From: UBA668 sp039796575
GTDB lineage: Bacteria; Actinomycetota; Acidimicrobiia; Acidimicrobiales; Ilumatobacteraceae
NCBI GenBank assembly: GCA_039796575.1
Contig: JBDKJP010000001.1
Coordinates: forward strand, 1 to 12,948
Reading direction: 5' to 3'
DNA: 12,948 nucleotides
Part shown: in pieces, positions 6,367 through 12,948 of the stretch
Layout of the letters: every line of letters starts with the position of its first letter
Position numbering within the stretch: the first letter of the stretch is position 1
Program-made: the position numbers and the translations under genes
The notes under the pieces: model-generated
Databases searched by the model: none
What the model was told of the DNA's origin: nothing
Seen by the model: the letters and a program-made list of their open reading frames with translations, nothing else

Positions 6367-7562
6367 GGGAGCAGCTCCTGGAGGACGGCGGTGAGGATGG
6401 TGACCGCCTCGGCGATCTCCGACGACGACACGGTGAGCGGCGGCGCGAGCCGCAGCGCCGACGCGGTGACGGCGTTGGTGACGAGACCGCGATCGAGTGC
6501 GGCGAGGTACACGGTCTTCGCATCGATGCCCTCGGCGAGCTCGACCGCGAGCAGCAGCCCGGCGCCACGCACCTCGACCACACCGGGCACGGCACGCAGC
6601 GCCGTGGAGAGCTCGGCACCGCGCTCGCGGGCGAGGCGGGGTGCGTCGATGCGCTGCATCTCGTCGATGACCGCGCTGACCGCGGCGGTGGCGATGGCGG
6701 TGCCGCTGTAGGTGCTGCCGTGGTCGCCGGGTTGGAACACCGCGGCCACCTCTCGCTTCGCCCACACCGCACCCACAGGGAACCCGTTGCCCATGGCCTT
6801 CGCGAGGGTGACGACGTCGGGCACGACGCCGGCGTGCTCGAAGCCGAACCAGGTGCCGGTGCGGGCGAACCCGGTCTGCACCTCGTCGAGCATCAGCAGC
6901 AGCCCGCGCTCGTCGCAGAGGGCACGCACGTCACGCAGGTACTGCGGGTCGGCGGGCACGACGCCGCCCTCTCCCTGCACGGGCTCGAGCAAAACGGCGG
7001 CGACGGACGGATCGATGGCCGCCTCGAGCGCCGCGAGGTCGTTGAACGGGACGTGCCGGAACCCGTCGGGCATCGGCTGGAACGGCTCGTGCTTGGCGGG
7101 CTGGCCGGTGGCTGCGAGCGCGGCGAGCGTGCGGCCGTGGAAGCTGCCGAACGCGCTGACCACGCCGTGACGGCCGCGGCCGCCGAACCTGCGGGCGAGC
7201 TTCAGCGCTGCCTCGTTGGCCTCGGCGCCGCTGTTGCAGAAGAACACCTGCCCCTGGTGGCCGGTGGCGTCCTGGAGCAGGCCGGTGAGCTGCACGGCCG
7301 CACGGGTGGCGGCCGGGTTCGAGAAGAAGTTGCTGACGTGCAGCAGCGTGTCGGCCTGTCGGCAGATGGCCGCCGACACCGCCGGGTTGGCGTGCCCGAG
7401 CGACGTGACGGCGATGCCGCACAGGAAGTCGAGGTAGCGCTTGCCGTCGGTGTCCCACAGCTCGGTGCCGCTCCCCCGTTCGAACATCACCTGCGGTGCG
7501 CCGAACACGGGCATGAACGGGCAGTACGGCTGCCCCTGCGTGGAGAACGCGTGTGCGCTCAT
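6363..7562 (-). CDS. argD: acetylornithine aminotransferase
   Basis: PLP-dependent class III aminotransferase converting N-acetylglutamate semialdehyde plus glutamate to N-acetylornithine. The 399-residue length is normal. Motifs: YLDFLCGIAVTSLGHANP (43-60), HVSNFFSNP (75-83), the phosphate-binding CNSGAEANEAALK (109-121), LLMLDEVQTGFARTG (222-236) with the Asp that holds the PLP pyridine nitrogen (D226), TLAKAMGNGFPVGA (252-265) with the Schiff-base Lys (K255), and HGSTYSGT (281-288). The ATG at 7562 overlaps the argB stop as ATGA; the frame stays open to 8645 through argB, but only the part from 7562 resembles the family. In the family some members also serve as succinyldiaminopimelate aminotransferase in lysine synthesis; that cannot be judged here. 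Confidence 0.97.
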   Translation of the reverse strand: MSAHAFSTQGQPYCPFMPVFGAPQVMFERGSGTELWDTDGKRYLDFLCGIAVTSLGHANPAVSAAICRQADTLLHVSNFFSNPAATRAAVQLTGLLQDATGHQGQVFFCNSGAEANEAALKLARRFGGRGRHGVVSAFGSFHGRTLAALAATGQPAKHEPFQPMPDGFRHVPFNDLAALEAAIDPSVAAVLLEPVQGEGGVVPADPQYLRDVRALCDERGLLLMLDEVQTGFARTGTWFGFEHAGVVPDVVTLAKAMGNGFPVGAVWAKREVAAVFQPGDHGSTYSGTAIATAAVSAVIDEMQRIDAPRLARERGAELSTALRAVPGVVEVRGAGLLLAVELAEGIDAKTVYLAALDRGLVTNAVTASALRLAPPLTVSSSEIAEAVTILTAVLQELLP

Positions 7563-8419
7563 CTGACCATCGTTCCGATCCCCTCGTCGGTGAAGATCTC
7601 GAGCAGCAGCACGTGAGGGATGCGGCCGTCGAGAATGTGTGCCCGCCGCACACCGGAGCGCACTGCGTGCACGCAGCTCTCGACCTTCGGGATCATCCCG
7701 CCGGCGATGGTGCCGTCGGCCATGAGCGCGTCGAGCTCGTCGGGTGTGGTCTGGCGGATGAGGCTGCCCGGGTCGTCGACCACACGGCGAAGGCCCTCGA
7801 TGTCGGTGAGGTACACCAGCTTCTCGGCGCCGAGCGCCTCGGCGATGGCGCCGGCCACTGTGTCCGCGTTGATGTTGTAGGCCTGTCCGGTGTCGTCGGT
7901 GCCGATGGTGGCCACCACCGGCACGAACCCGTCGTCGAGCAGCGCCTGCAGGATGGTGGGGTTGATGGACTCCACATCCCCGACGAAGCCGAGCTCGGGG
8001 TCGCGGGCCGTGGCCTTGATGAGACCGGCGTCCTCGCCACTGACGCCGACGGCGAGCGTGCCGTGGACGTTGATGGCCGACACGAGCTGCGGGTTGACGT
8101 TGCCGATGAGGACCATGCGGGCGATGTCGACGGTCTCCTTGTCGGTGACGCGCAGGCCGTTGCGGAACTCGGTGACCTTGCCGAGGCGGCTCATCAGGTC
8201 GCTGATCTGCGGTCCGCCGCCGTGCACCACGACGGGTCGCATGCCCACCTGGCGCATGAGGACGATGTCCTCGGCGAAGAGGGCCAGTGCGTCGTCCTCG
8301 CTGGCACCGGCGAGCGCGTTGCCGCCGTACTTCACCACGACGACCTGGCCGGCGAAGCGACGGATGTACGGGAGTGCCTCGACGAGCACTGCCGCCTTGT
8401 CGCTGGCGGTCGCGCTCAC
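7559..8419 (-). CDS. argB: acetylglutamate kinase
   Basis: Phosphorylates N-acetylglutamate, the committed and usually controlled step of arginine synthesis. The 286-residue amino-acid-kinase-fold protein shows VVKYGGNA (28-35) with the phosphate-contacting Lys, VVVHGGGPQ (63-71), RNGLRVTD (86-93), YNINADTVAG (181-190) and GGMIPK (240-245). It has an N-terminal helix (about 6-22, AAVLVEALPYIRRF) of the kind that, in hexameric enzymes, builds the arginine feedback site; so allosteric inhibition by arginine is likely (inference from family). The start is GTG at 8419, overlapping the argC TGA as GTGA. In most actinobacterial operons argJ lies between argC and argB; here the two overlap directly. 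Confidence 0.98.
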   Translation of the reverse strand: MSATASDKAAVLVEALPYIRRFAGQVVVVKYGGNALAGASEDDALALFAEDIVLMRQVGMRPVVVHGGGPQISDLMSRLGKVTEFRNGLRVTDKETVDIARMVLIGNVNPQLVSAINVHGTLAVGVSGEDAGLIKATARDPELGFVGDVESINPTILQALLDDGFVPVVATIGTDDTGQAYNINADTVAGAIAEALGAEKLVYLTDIEGLRRVVDDPGSLIRQTTPDELDALMADGTIAGGMIPKVESCVHAVRSGVRRAHILDGRIPHVLLLEIFTDEGIGTMVR

Positions 8420-9432
8420 GGGTACACCCCCACCGCGCTGAGGCCCGCGGACTCGTCGAGGCCGAGCGCCACGTTGGCAGCCTGCACCGCGCCGCCCGAC
8501 GCGCCCTTGGCGAGGTTGTCGATGGCGCAGATGACCATGACCGTGCCCGTGCGCTCGTCGAACCGGGCGGTGAGGTGTGCCGTGTTGCTGCCGAGCGTCG
8601 CCTTCGTGGACGGCGACGACTCGCCGACCACCACGAACGGCTCACCGGCGTACTGCGCGTCGAGCGCTGCCAGCAACGACTGCGTGCTGACCTCGCCCGC
8701 AGGACGGGCGTAGCAGGTGGCCAGGATGCCCCGGTTCATCGGTGCGAGGTGTGGCGTGAACAGCACCTGGGCGCCGACCTCCTGCTCGATCTCGGGCGTG
8801 TGCCGGTGGTCGAGGAGGCCGTACGCGGTGACGTCCTCGTCGGCGGTGCAGAACAGGCTGGTGTGCTTCAGGGCCCGACCGGCACCGCTGACGCCCGTGA
8901 TGCTGTTGACGACGATGCCGCTGGTCTGCACCAGACCGGCCCGCACGAGCGGGGCCAGCGCGAGCGTGGCGGCCGTGACGTGGCAGCCGGGCGTGGCCAC
9001 GAGCGCGGCGCCGCGCAGCTCCTGGCGGTGGAGCTCGGGCAACCCGTAGACGGCCTGCGCGAGCATCGCCGGCTGGTCGTGGGTGAAGCCGTACCAGCCC
9101 GGGTAGAGCGAGGCGTCCTTGAGCCGGTACGCGGCGGAGAGGTCGACGACGCAGCCCACCTTCCCCACGAGCTGCGGTGCCAGCGCCATGCTGGCCTCGT
9201 GCGGCAGGCCGAGGAAGACGAGGTCGAGGCCCTCGGCCCGGGCCGGGTCGAACGACTCGAACACCAGGTCCGGGTACCGGGCGGCGAGGCTCGGGTACAG
9301 CGCCGCGGCGCGCACCCCCGCCTGGGTGTCGCCGGTGGCGTAGACCACCTCGTAGTCAGGATGCTGTGCGGCGATCCGCAGCAGTTCGGCGCCGGTGTAC
9401 CCGGACGCACCGATGATGCCCACTCGCGTCAT
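8416..9432 (-). CDS. argC: N-acetyl-gamma-glutamyl-phosphate reductase
   Basis: NADPH-dependent reductase making N-acetylglutamate semialdehyde, cytosolic tetramer. The 338-residue product has the N-terminal Rossmann loop VGIIGASGYTGAELLR (4-19), FLGLPHEAS (73-81), VVDLSAAYRL (95-104), the active-site ATPGCHVTA (146-154) with catalytic Cys150, SGAGRALK (182-189), DHRHTPEI (208-215) with the conserved histidines, and FTPHLAPMNRG. The ATG at 9432 is fixed by the motif-rich N-terminus and by a -10 (TATGGT, 9447-9442) that puts the transcript start at about 9435, so the mRNA is nearly leaderless and no Shine-Dalgarno is present. First gene of the operon; two ARG boxes directly precede it. Confidence 0.98.
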   Translation of the reverse strand: MTRVGIIGASGYTGAELLRIAAQHPDYEVVYATGDTQAGVRAAALYPSLAARYPDLVFESFDPARAEGLDLVFLGLPHEASMALAPQLVGKVGCVVDLSAAYRLKDASLYPGWYGFTHDQPAMLAQAVYGLPELHRQELRGAALVATPGCHVTAATLALAPLVRAGLVQTSGIVVNSITGVSGAGRALKHTSLFCTADEDVTAYGLLDHRHTPEIEQEVGAQVLFTPHLAPMNRGILATCYARPAGEVSTQSLLAALDAQYAGEPFVVVGESSPSTKATLGSNTAHLTARFDERTGTVMVICAIDNLAKGASGGAVQAANVALGLDESAGLSAVGVYP

Positions 9433-9434
9433 AG

Positions 9435-9450
9435 ACGCATGACCATACAG
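9435..9450 (-). promoter_or_regulatory. ARG box 2 (degenerate), over the argC -10
   Basis: CTGTATGGTCATGCGT on the minus strand keeps both half-site cores of an ARG box (TGTAT and ATGCG against TGCAT and ATGCA). Its centre is 20 bp, about two helical turns, from that of box 1, the arrangement in which one ArgR hexamer binds paired boxes. It covers the -10 hexamer and the likely start of transcription. Confidence 0.55.
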
Positions 9451-9470
9451 GAGTCTGCATTGTCATGCAA
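9442..9470 (-). promoter_or_regulatory. argC operon promoter
   Basis: TTGCAT (9470-9465) and TATGGT (9447-9442) are 17 bp apart on the minus strand. Transcription would start at about 9435, three or so bases before the argC ATG. The -35 lies in ARG box 1 and the -10 in ARG box 2, so ArgR binding would block RNA polymerase. The -35 overlaps the last codons and stop of the DUF4230 gene. Confidence 0.5.
9455..9470 (-). promoter_or_regulatory. ARG box 1, ArgR operator
   Basis: TTGCATGACAATGCAG on the minus strand is a near-palindrome with perfect TGCAT/ATGCA half-sites four bases apart. It differs at only three of 16 positions from TTGCATAACGATGCAA, the mycobacterial ArgR operator sequence as I recall it. 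The position immediately upstream of argC, with argR in the same operon, makes this a confident operator call. It overlaps the 3' end of the DUF4230 gene. Confidence 0.75.
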
Positions 9471-10119
9471 CCGAGGCGGAGGACACCTGGAAGCGCACCT
9501 CCACCCGTTCGAACCCCATCGTGCGCAGCATCGTCTCGAGCATCGAGGTGGTGTTCGCCTCGGCACGGGCCTGCAGATCGGTGGCCGCCGCGGCGGCCGC
9601 GATCTTCTCGTCCGCGGCGTCGTACAGCCCTTCCTCGCTGGTCGGGTTGTCGCTGAACATGCTGCCGACCCGGTCGAGCAGGCCACGATCACGGTTCATG
9701 ACGTGGCTCAGCGTGCGGTCGAACGTCGGCTCCGTCAGGTACGCCGGCGGCAAGGTGACCACCACGGATGCGCCGTCGTCGCTGACCTGCACCGCTCCGT
9801 CGGGGAGCGTGCTGAAGTCGACCACGGCGTCCACGGTGGCGACCGCCACGAACTGGGTGCGCTCGCCGGCGATGACCGACGGCACCCACTGCACGTCCTT
9901 CTCCTGATCGATGGTCACCTCGAACTGCCCCTGCGCCGCGTGGTAGTCGGCGAGGTCGCGCAGGTCGAGCACGACGGGCGGCGCTGAATGGTCGACGGTC
10001 TTCGTGTCGAACGGGTTGCCGAGCTGCATGCCCACCGCGATGGCACCCGTGACGAGCGCGCCGGCGGCGACCCCCACCACGAGACCAGGACCACGACGAC
10101 GGGACGACTGCTTGTACAT
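9463..10119 (-). CDS. DUF4230 family membrane-anchored protein
   Basis: The 218-residue product begins with a basic stretch (KQSSRRRG) followed by one hydrophobic segment (about 12-31), so it is probably a single-pass inner-membrane protein with its bulk outside; there is no lipobox. The rest resembles DUF4230: a strand-rich domain with QFEVTIDQEKDVQWVPS (65-81), VAVATVDAVVDFSTL (91-105), VVVTLPPAYLTEP (119-131), then an alanine-rich helix (165-205) and a final strand FERVEVRF (203-210). The family has no known function. The ATG at 10119 has AGAGGAG upstream with a rather long 12-nt spacing. The gene is divergent from yqgE and its 3' end runs into the argC promoter; without a terminator between them, some readthrough into argC is possible. 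Confidence 0.85.
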   Translation of the reverse strand: MYKQSSRRRGPGLVVGVAAGALVTGAIAVGMQLGNPFDTKTVDHSAPPVVLDLRDLADYHAAQGQFEVTIDQEKDVQWVPSVIAGERTQFVAVATVDAVVDFSTLPDGAVQVSDDGASVVVTLPPAYLTEPTFDRTLSHVMNRDRGLLDRVGSMFSDNPTSEEGLYDAADEKIAAAAAATDLQARAEANTTSMLETMLRTMGFERVEVRFQVSSASVA

Positions 10120-10133
10120 GACGGTGTGTTGCT

Positions 10134-10180
10134 CCTCTGGTGCGGCCGGTGCCGCTCGGGCCCCTGCGGCCCACCAGAGG
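10134..10180. repeat. inverted repeat holding both divergent Shine-Dalgarno sequences
   Basis: cctctggtg (10134-10142) and caccagagg (10172-10180) are perfect 9-bp inverted arms; with a one-base bulge at 10143 the pairing continues through ggcc/ggcc (10144-10147 with 10168-10171), leaving a 20-nt loop. On the plus strand the right arm contains the start of AGAGGGG, 6 nt before the yqgE GTG at 10189; on the minus strand the left arm contains the start of AGAGGAG before the DUF4230 ATG at 10119. It may be an operator for the divergent pair, or an RNA hairpin hiding the ribosome site if transcription starts outside it. Confidence 0.55.
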
Positions 10181-10188
10181 GGTTCGAC

Positions 10189-10776
10189 GTGCAGAATGGG
10201 TGCGTGAGTTCCCACGACGCGCCGTTTCCCGGGTCGACCAAGGGCCGGCTGCTCGTGGCCACTCCCCCGCTGGCCGACCCGAACTTCGATCGCACCGTCG
10301 TCTACATGCTCGAGCACAACGACGAGGGCGCCGTCGGCGTGGTGCTGAACCGCCCGAGCAGCGACGCACTCCCCGAACCGATCGACCGTTGGGACGAGCA
10401 CCTCACGGCGCCCGCCGTGCTGTTCGACGGCGGCCCCGTGGAACCGGACGCGCTCATCGCGCTCGCCCGACTCGAGCACGCCGACGACGAGGTGTGGACG
10501 TCGGTGGTCGGCGACCTCGGGTCCATCGACCTCGCGATGGACCCCGCCCTCGTGGCCGGCCCCGTGCTGCAGCTGCGCGTGTTCCGCGGCTACTCGGGGT
10601 GGGGGCCGCTGCAGCTCGACGGCGAGCTGGAGGAGGGCGCGTGGATGGTGCTGCCGAGCGACCACGACGACGTGTTCAGCCCGGAGCCTGACGGGCTGTG
10701 GCGGGCCGTGATCCGCCGCCAGGGCGGGCGCATCGCCTGGGTGGCGAATGCGCCCGACGACCTGAGCAGCAACTGA
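10189..10776 (+). CDS. YqgE/AlgH family protein (DUF179)
   Basis: Small cytosolic protein of the widespread YqgE/AlgH family, whose molecular role is still unclear (AlgH was named from alginate regulation in Pseudomonas). The family blocks are plain: GRLLVATPPLADPNFDRTVV near the N-terminus, EHNDEGAVGVVLNRP after it, LFDGGPVEPDAL in the middle, and FRGYSGWGPLQLDGELEEG in the C-terminal half. No membrane or signal segment. The GTG at 10189 is chosen because AGAGGGG stands 6 nt before it, giving 195 residues; the GTG at 10204 (190 residues) has no Shine-Dalgarno but is closer to the usual family length. Divergent from the DUF4230 gene; its TGA stop abuts the pheT stop with no spacer. Confidence 0.93.
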   Translation: MQNGCVSSHDAPFPGSTKGRLLVATPPLADPNFDRTVVYMLEHNDEGAVGVVLNRPSSDALPEPIDRWDEHLTAPAVLFDGGPVEPDALIALARLEHADDEVWTSVVGDLGSIDLAMDPALVAGPVLQLRVFRGYSGWGPLQLDGELEEGAWMVLPSDHDDVFSPEPDGLWRAVIRRQGGRIAWVANAPDDLSSN

Positions 10777-12948
10777 TCAGCCGCGGAGCTGTGCGCCGAG
10801 CTTCGCGACGCCGGCGACGATCTTCTCGCGCACCTGGGCCACGTCGGCATCGGTGAGCGTGCGATCGGCGGCCTGCAGACGGAGGCGATAGGCGAGGCTG
10901 CGCGACCCGTCGGCCAGGCCCTTGCCGCGATACACGTCGAACAACGCGAGATCGACCAGCCCACCGCCGGCACCCTGACGGATGGCCTTCTCGACCTTCT
11001 CCGCCGAGACCGAGTCGGGCACGGCGAAGGCGAGGTCGAAGTCGGTGGACGGGAATCGGCTGGTGGCCTTCCACTGCGGCACCTTCGGCTCGGCAGCGAG
11101 CAGCACCGAGAGGTTCAGCTCGAGCACAGCGACGCGTTCGTCGATGCCGTAGGCATCGAGCGCATCCGGATGCACCTCGCCGACGGCGCCGACGACGTCC
11201 TTGCCCACCGAGAGGGTGGCGGACCGCGTCGGGTGCAACCCGGCGGGCACGTTGCCCTGATCGACTCGAGCGCCCCACCCCATGGCGGCGACGAGCTCGC
11301 GCCACACCGACATCGCGGCGGGCGCCTCGGCACCGGCGAGCACGACGCCGAGCGCCTCGTACTCGGCGGGCAGCACGTCGGTGCTGGGCGGATAGACGTG
11401 ACCGATCTCGAAGAACGCCACCCCCGGTCGGCGGTGCGACTCGTTGAACTCGACGGCCTTCAGCAGACCGGGACGGAGCGAGGTGCGCAGCACGTCGTCG
11501 CCGACGACCAGCGGGTTGACGAGGCGCACGGCCTCGGCCGGCAGGCCGGCCCGCTCGAGGTCGCCCGCGGCGAGGAACGGATGCGGCATGGCCTCGCTGA
11601 TGCCCAGACCGAGCAGCACCTCGCGCAGGCGGCGACGGCGTTGCTGCTGCGGCGTGAGGCCGCCCGGCACGGTGCTCTTCGGCACGGTCTTGCCGAGCTT
11701 GCCGTAGCCGTGATGGCGGGCCACTTCCTCGACGATGTCGATCTCGAGCGTGCAGTCGGGGCGCCACGACGGCACCGTGACCTCGAGCGCATCGCCGTCG
11801 AGGCGGCAGGCGAACCCGATCGGCTCGATGAGCGCGGTGATGGCGGCCGCCGAGAACTCGGTGCCGAGCAGGTGGCTGACACGACCCGGGCGAACCCGGA
11901 TGACCGTGGGCCGCGGCAGGTGCTCGTCGCTGCGTGCGTCGACCATGCCCGAGTGCACCACCAGATCGGGGCAGGTGAGCCGGAGCAACTCGACGAAGCG
12001 GGCGATGGACCGGTCGATGCCGTACGGGTCGACGCCGCGCTCGAACCGGGCCGATGCCTCGCTGCGCAGGCCCATCCGAGCGACGGTGCGGAGGATGCCC
12101 ATCGGCTCGAACCACGCGGTCTCGAGCGCGATGGTGTGCGTCGTGTCGCTGATCTCGGTGTTCTGGCCGCCCATGATGGCCGCCAGGCCGATCGGGCGGT
12201 CGGTGGCGTCGCAGATGAGCAGGTCCGCGGAGGTGAGCGTGCGCTCGACGTCGTCGAGCGTGACGATGGTCTCGCCCTCGGCCGCCATGCGGATGCGGAA
12301 CCCGCCGCCGCCGAGCGTGTCGAAGTCGTAGGCGTGGTTCGGCTGGTTGGTCTCCAGCATCACGTAGTTGCTGACGTCGACCACGTTGTTGATGGACCGC
12401 ATGCCGGCAGCGGCCAGGCGGCGGGCCATCCAGTCGGGCGACGGGCCGACGGTGACGTTGCTGATGACGACGGTGGTGAACCGTGGGCAGCGGTCGCCGG
12501 CGATGATCTCGACCGGTGCACTGCGGGCCGGCTCGACCGGCTGCAGCACGTGCGGTGCACCGCCGAGCGACACGCCGAAGTGCGCGGCGAGGTCGCGGGC
12601 GACACCGACGTGGCCGTACGCGTCGGGACGGTTGCGGAGCACGTCGAGGTCGTAGACGACCTCCTCGCCGAGGCCGAGCGCCTCGCCGTAGGGCACGCCG
12701 AGCGGGGTGCCCTCGGGCAGGATGAGGATGCCGCTGTGGTCGTCGCCGAGACCGAGCTCGCGCGCCGAGCAGAGCATGCCCTCGCTGGGGATGCCGAGGA
12801 TGGGCTTGGGCTCGATGGCCCGACCGTCGGGCATGACGGTGCCGGGCGTGGCCAACGGGATGACGTCACCGGCCTGCATGTTGAACGCGCCGCACCAGAC
12901 GTGCCGTTCGACGCCGTCGCCGGCGTCGACGAACACGCGGTGCACCTT
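10777..12948 (-). CDS. pheT: phenylalanyl-tRNA synthetase beta subunit (5' end outside window)
   Basis: Beta chain of the alpha2-beta2 enzyme that charges tRNA-Phe. About 723 residues are visible; the frame runs off the right edge, and by comparison with the family some 55 N-terminal residues (start of the tRNA-binding EMAP-like domain) are missing. Counting from the codon at 12945: EMAP-like domain with WCGAFNMQAGD (17-27) and SEGMLCSARELGLGDDHSG (54-72); B3/B4 editing domain with SINNVVDVSNYVMLETNQP (184-202) and AIMGG; B5 domain about 345-415 with VPSWRPDCTLEIDIVEEVAR; core-like domain about 430-620 with LRTSLRPGLL and FFEIGHVY; C-terminal FDX-ACB anticodon-binding domain (628-722) beginning SRFPSTDFDLAF. 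pheS is expected just beyond the right edge. Its TGA abuts the yqgE TGA tail to tail. Confidence 0.98.
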   Translation of the reverse strand, partial: KVHRVFVDAGDGVERHVWCGAFNMQAGDVIPLATPGTVMPDGRAIEPKPILGIPSEGMLCSARELGLGDDHSGILILPEGTPLGVPYGEALGLGEEVVYDLDVLRNRPDAYGHVGVARDLAAHFGVSLGGAPHVLQPVEPARSAPVEIIAGDRCPRFTTVVISNVTVGPSPDWMARRLAAAGMRSINNVVDVSNYVMLETNQPNHAYDFDTLGGGGFRIRMAAEGETIVTLDDVERTLTSADLLICDATDRPIGLAAIMGGQNTEISDTTHTIALETAWFEPMGILRTVARMGLRSEASARFERGVDPYGIDRSIARFVELLRLTCPDLVVHSGMVDARSDEHLPRPTVIRVRPGRVSHLLGTEFSAAAITALIEPIGFACRLDGDALEVTVPSWRPDCTLEIDIVEEVARHHGYGKLGKTVPKSTVPGGLTPQQQRRRRLREVLLGLGISEAMPHPFLAAGDLERAGLPAEAVRLVNPLVVGDDVLRTSLRPGLLKAVEFNESHRRPGVAFFEIGHVYPPSTDVLPAEYEALGVVLAGAEAPAAMSVWRELVAAMGWGARVDQGNVPAGLHPTRSATLSVGKDVVGAVGEVHPDALDAYGIDERVAVLELNLSVLLAAEPKVPQWKATSRFPSTDFDLAFAVPDSVSAEKVEKAIRQGAGGGLVDLALFDVYRGKGLADGSRSLAYRLRLQAADRTLTDADVAQVREKIVAGVAKLGAQLRG

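Noticed and set aside
3523..6711. 1062-codon plus-strand open frame antisense to mpg, argH, argR and argF
   Set aside because: GC-rich codon bias suppresses stops on the opposite strand. The translation is low-complexity, rich in Arg, Gly, His and Val, with no domain, and the minus-strand genes have clear motifs.
6363..8645. 760-codon form of ArgD reading back through argB
   Set aside because: The upstream part is arginine-rich frame-shadow of argB. Family similarity begins at the ATG at 7562, which overlaps the argB stop.
8287..9987. 566-codon plus-strand open frame antisense to argC and DUF4230
   Set aside because: Low-complexity shadow; argC motifs on the other strand are complete and the ARG boxes lie within this stretch.

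Overview
This is a GC-rich actinobacterial chromosome segment. The 5' part of a 16S rRNA gene on the minus strand at the left edge, the leaderless or 4-nt-overlap gene starts, and the order pheT - arg genes - mpg - tyrS all point to Actinobacteria. From the 16S variable regions I would place it tentatively in class Acidimicrobiia (Ilumatobacter-like). The order pheT/arg/mpg/tyrS is also the ancestral order in mycobacteria, so most of the window is conserved housekeeping DNA and not an accessory island. I see no mobile element, tRNA gene, CRISPR array or phage gene.

Layout. (1) 1-389: first ~385 nt of 16S rRNA, minus strand, running off the left edge. (2) 390-740: a gene-free stretch that reads as the rRNA operon leader, with a nut-like boxB/boxA pair, three further hairpins and a possible promoter that overlaps the tyrS stop codon. 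(3) 741-2015: tyrS, minus strand. (4) 2074-3138: a plus-strand DUF2332 gene divergent from tyrS. (5) 3114-9432: a tightly packed minus-strand operon argC-argB-argD-argF-argR-argH-mpg, whose genes overlap by 4 nt (ATGA or GTGA), are 1 nt apart, or (mpg in argH) overlap by 29 nt. (6) 9435-9470: two tandem ARG boxes covering a near-leaderless argC promoter. (7) 9463-10119: a membrane-anchored DUF4230 gene, minus strand. (8) 10120-10188: a divergent control region holding a 9-bp inverted repeat that contains both Shine-Dalgarno sequences. (9) 10189-10776: yqgE/algH family gene, plus strand. (10) 10777-12948: pheT, minus strand, lacking only its first ~55 codons, which lie beyond the right edge.

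How the genes work together. argC, argB, argD and argF convert N-acetylglutamate to N-acetylornithine and ornithine to citrulline; argH makes arginine from argininosuccinate; ArgR closes the loop by repressing at the ARG boxes. Two steps are missing from the cluster: argJ (or argE/argA), which links N-acetylornithine to ornithine, and argG. Both are normally embedded in this operon in other Actinobacteria, and the 4-nt junctions show there is no room or remnant for them here. tyrS and pheT flank the operon as aminoacyl-tRNA synthetase genes, and tyrS feeds directly into an rRNA operon. DUF2332, DUF4230 and yqgE are the only genes of unknown or poorly known function; they sit in the two places where strand orientation changes.

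I found no clearly new biological system. The strongest items for follow-up are the missing argJ/argG, the ARG-box operator, the symmetric SD-containing inverted repeat between DUF4230 and yqgE, and the rRNA leader elements.
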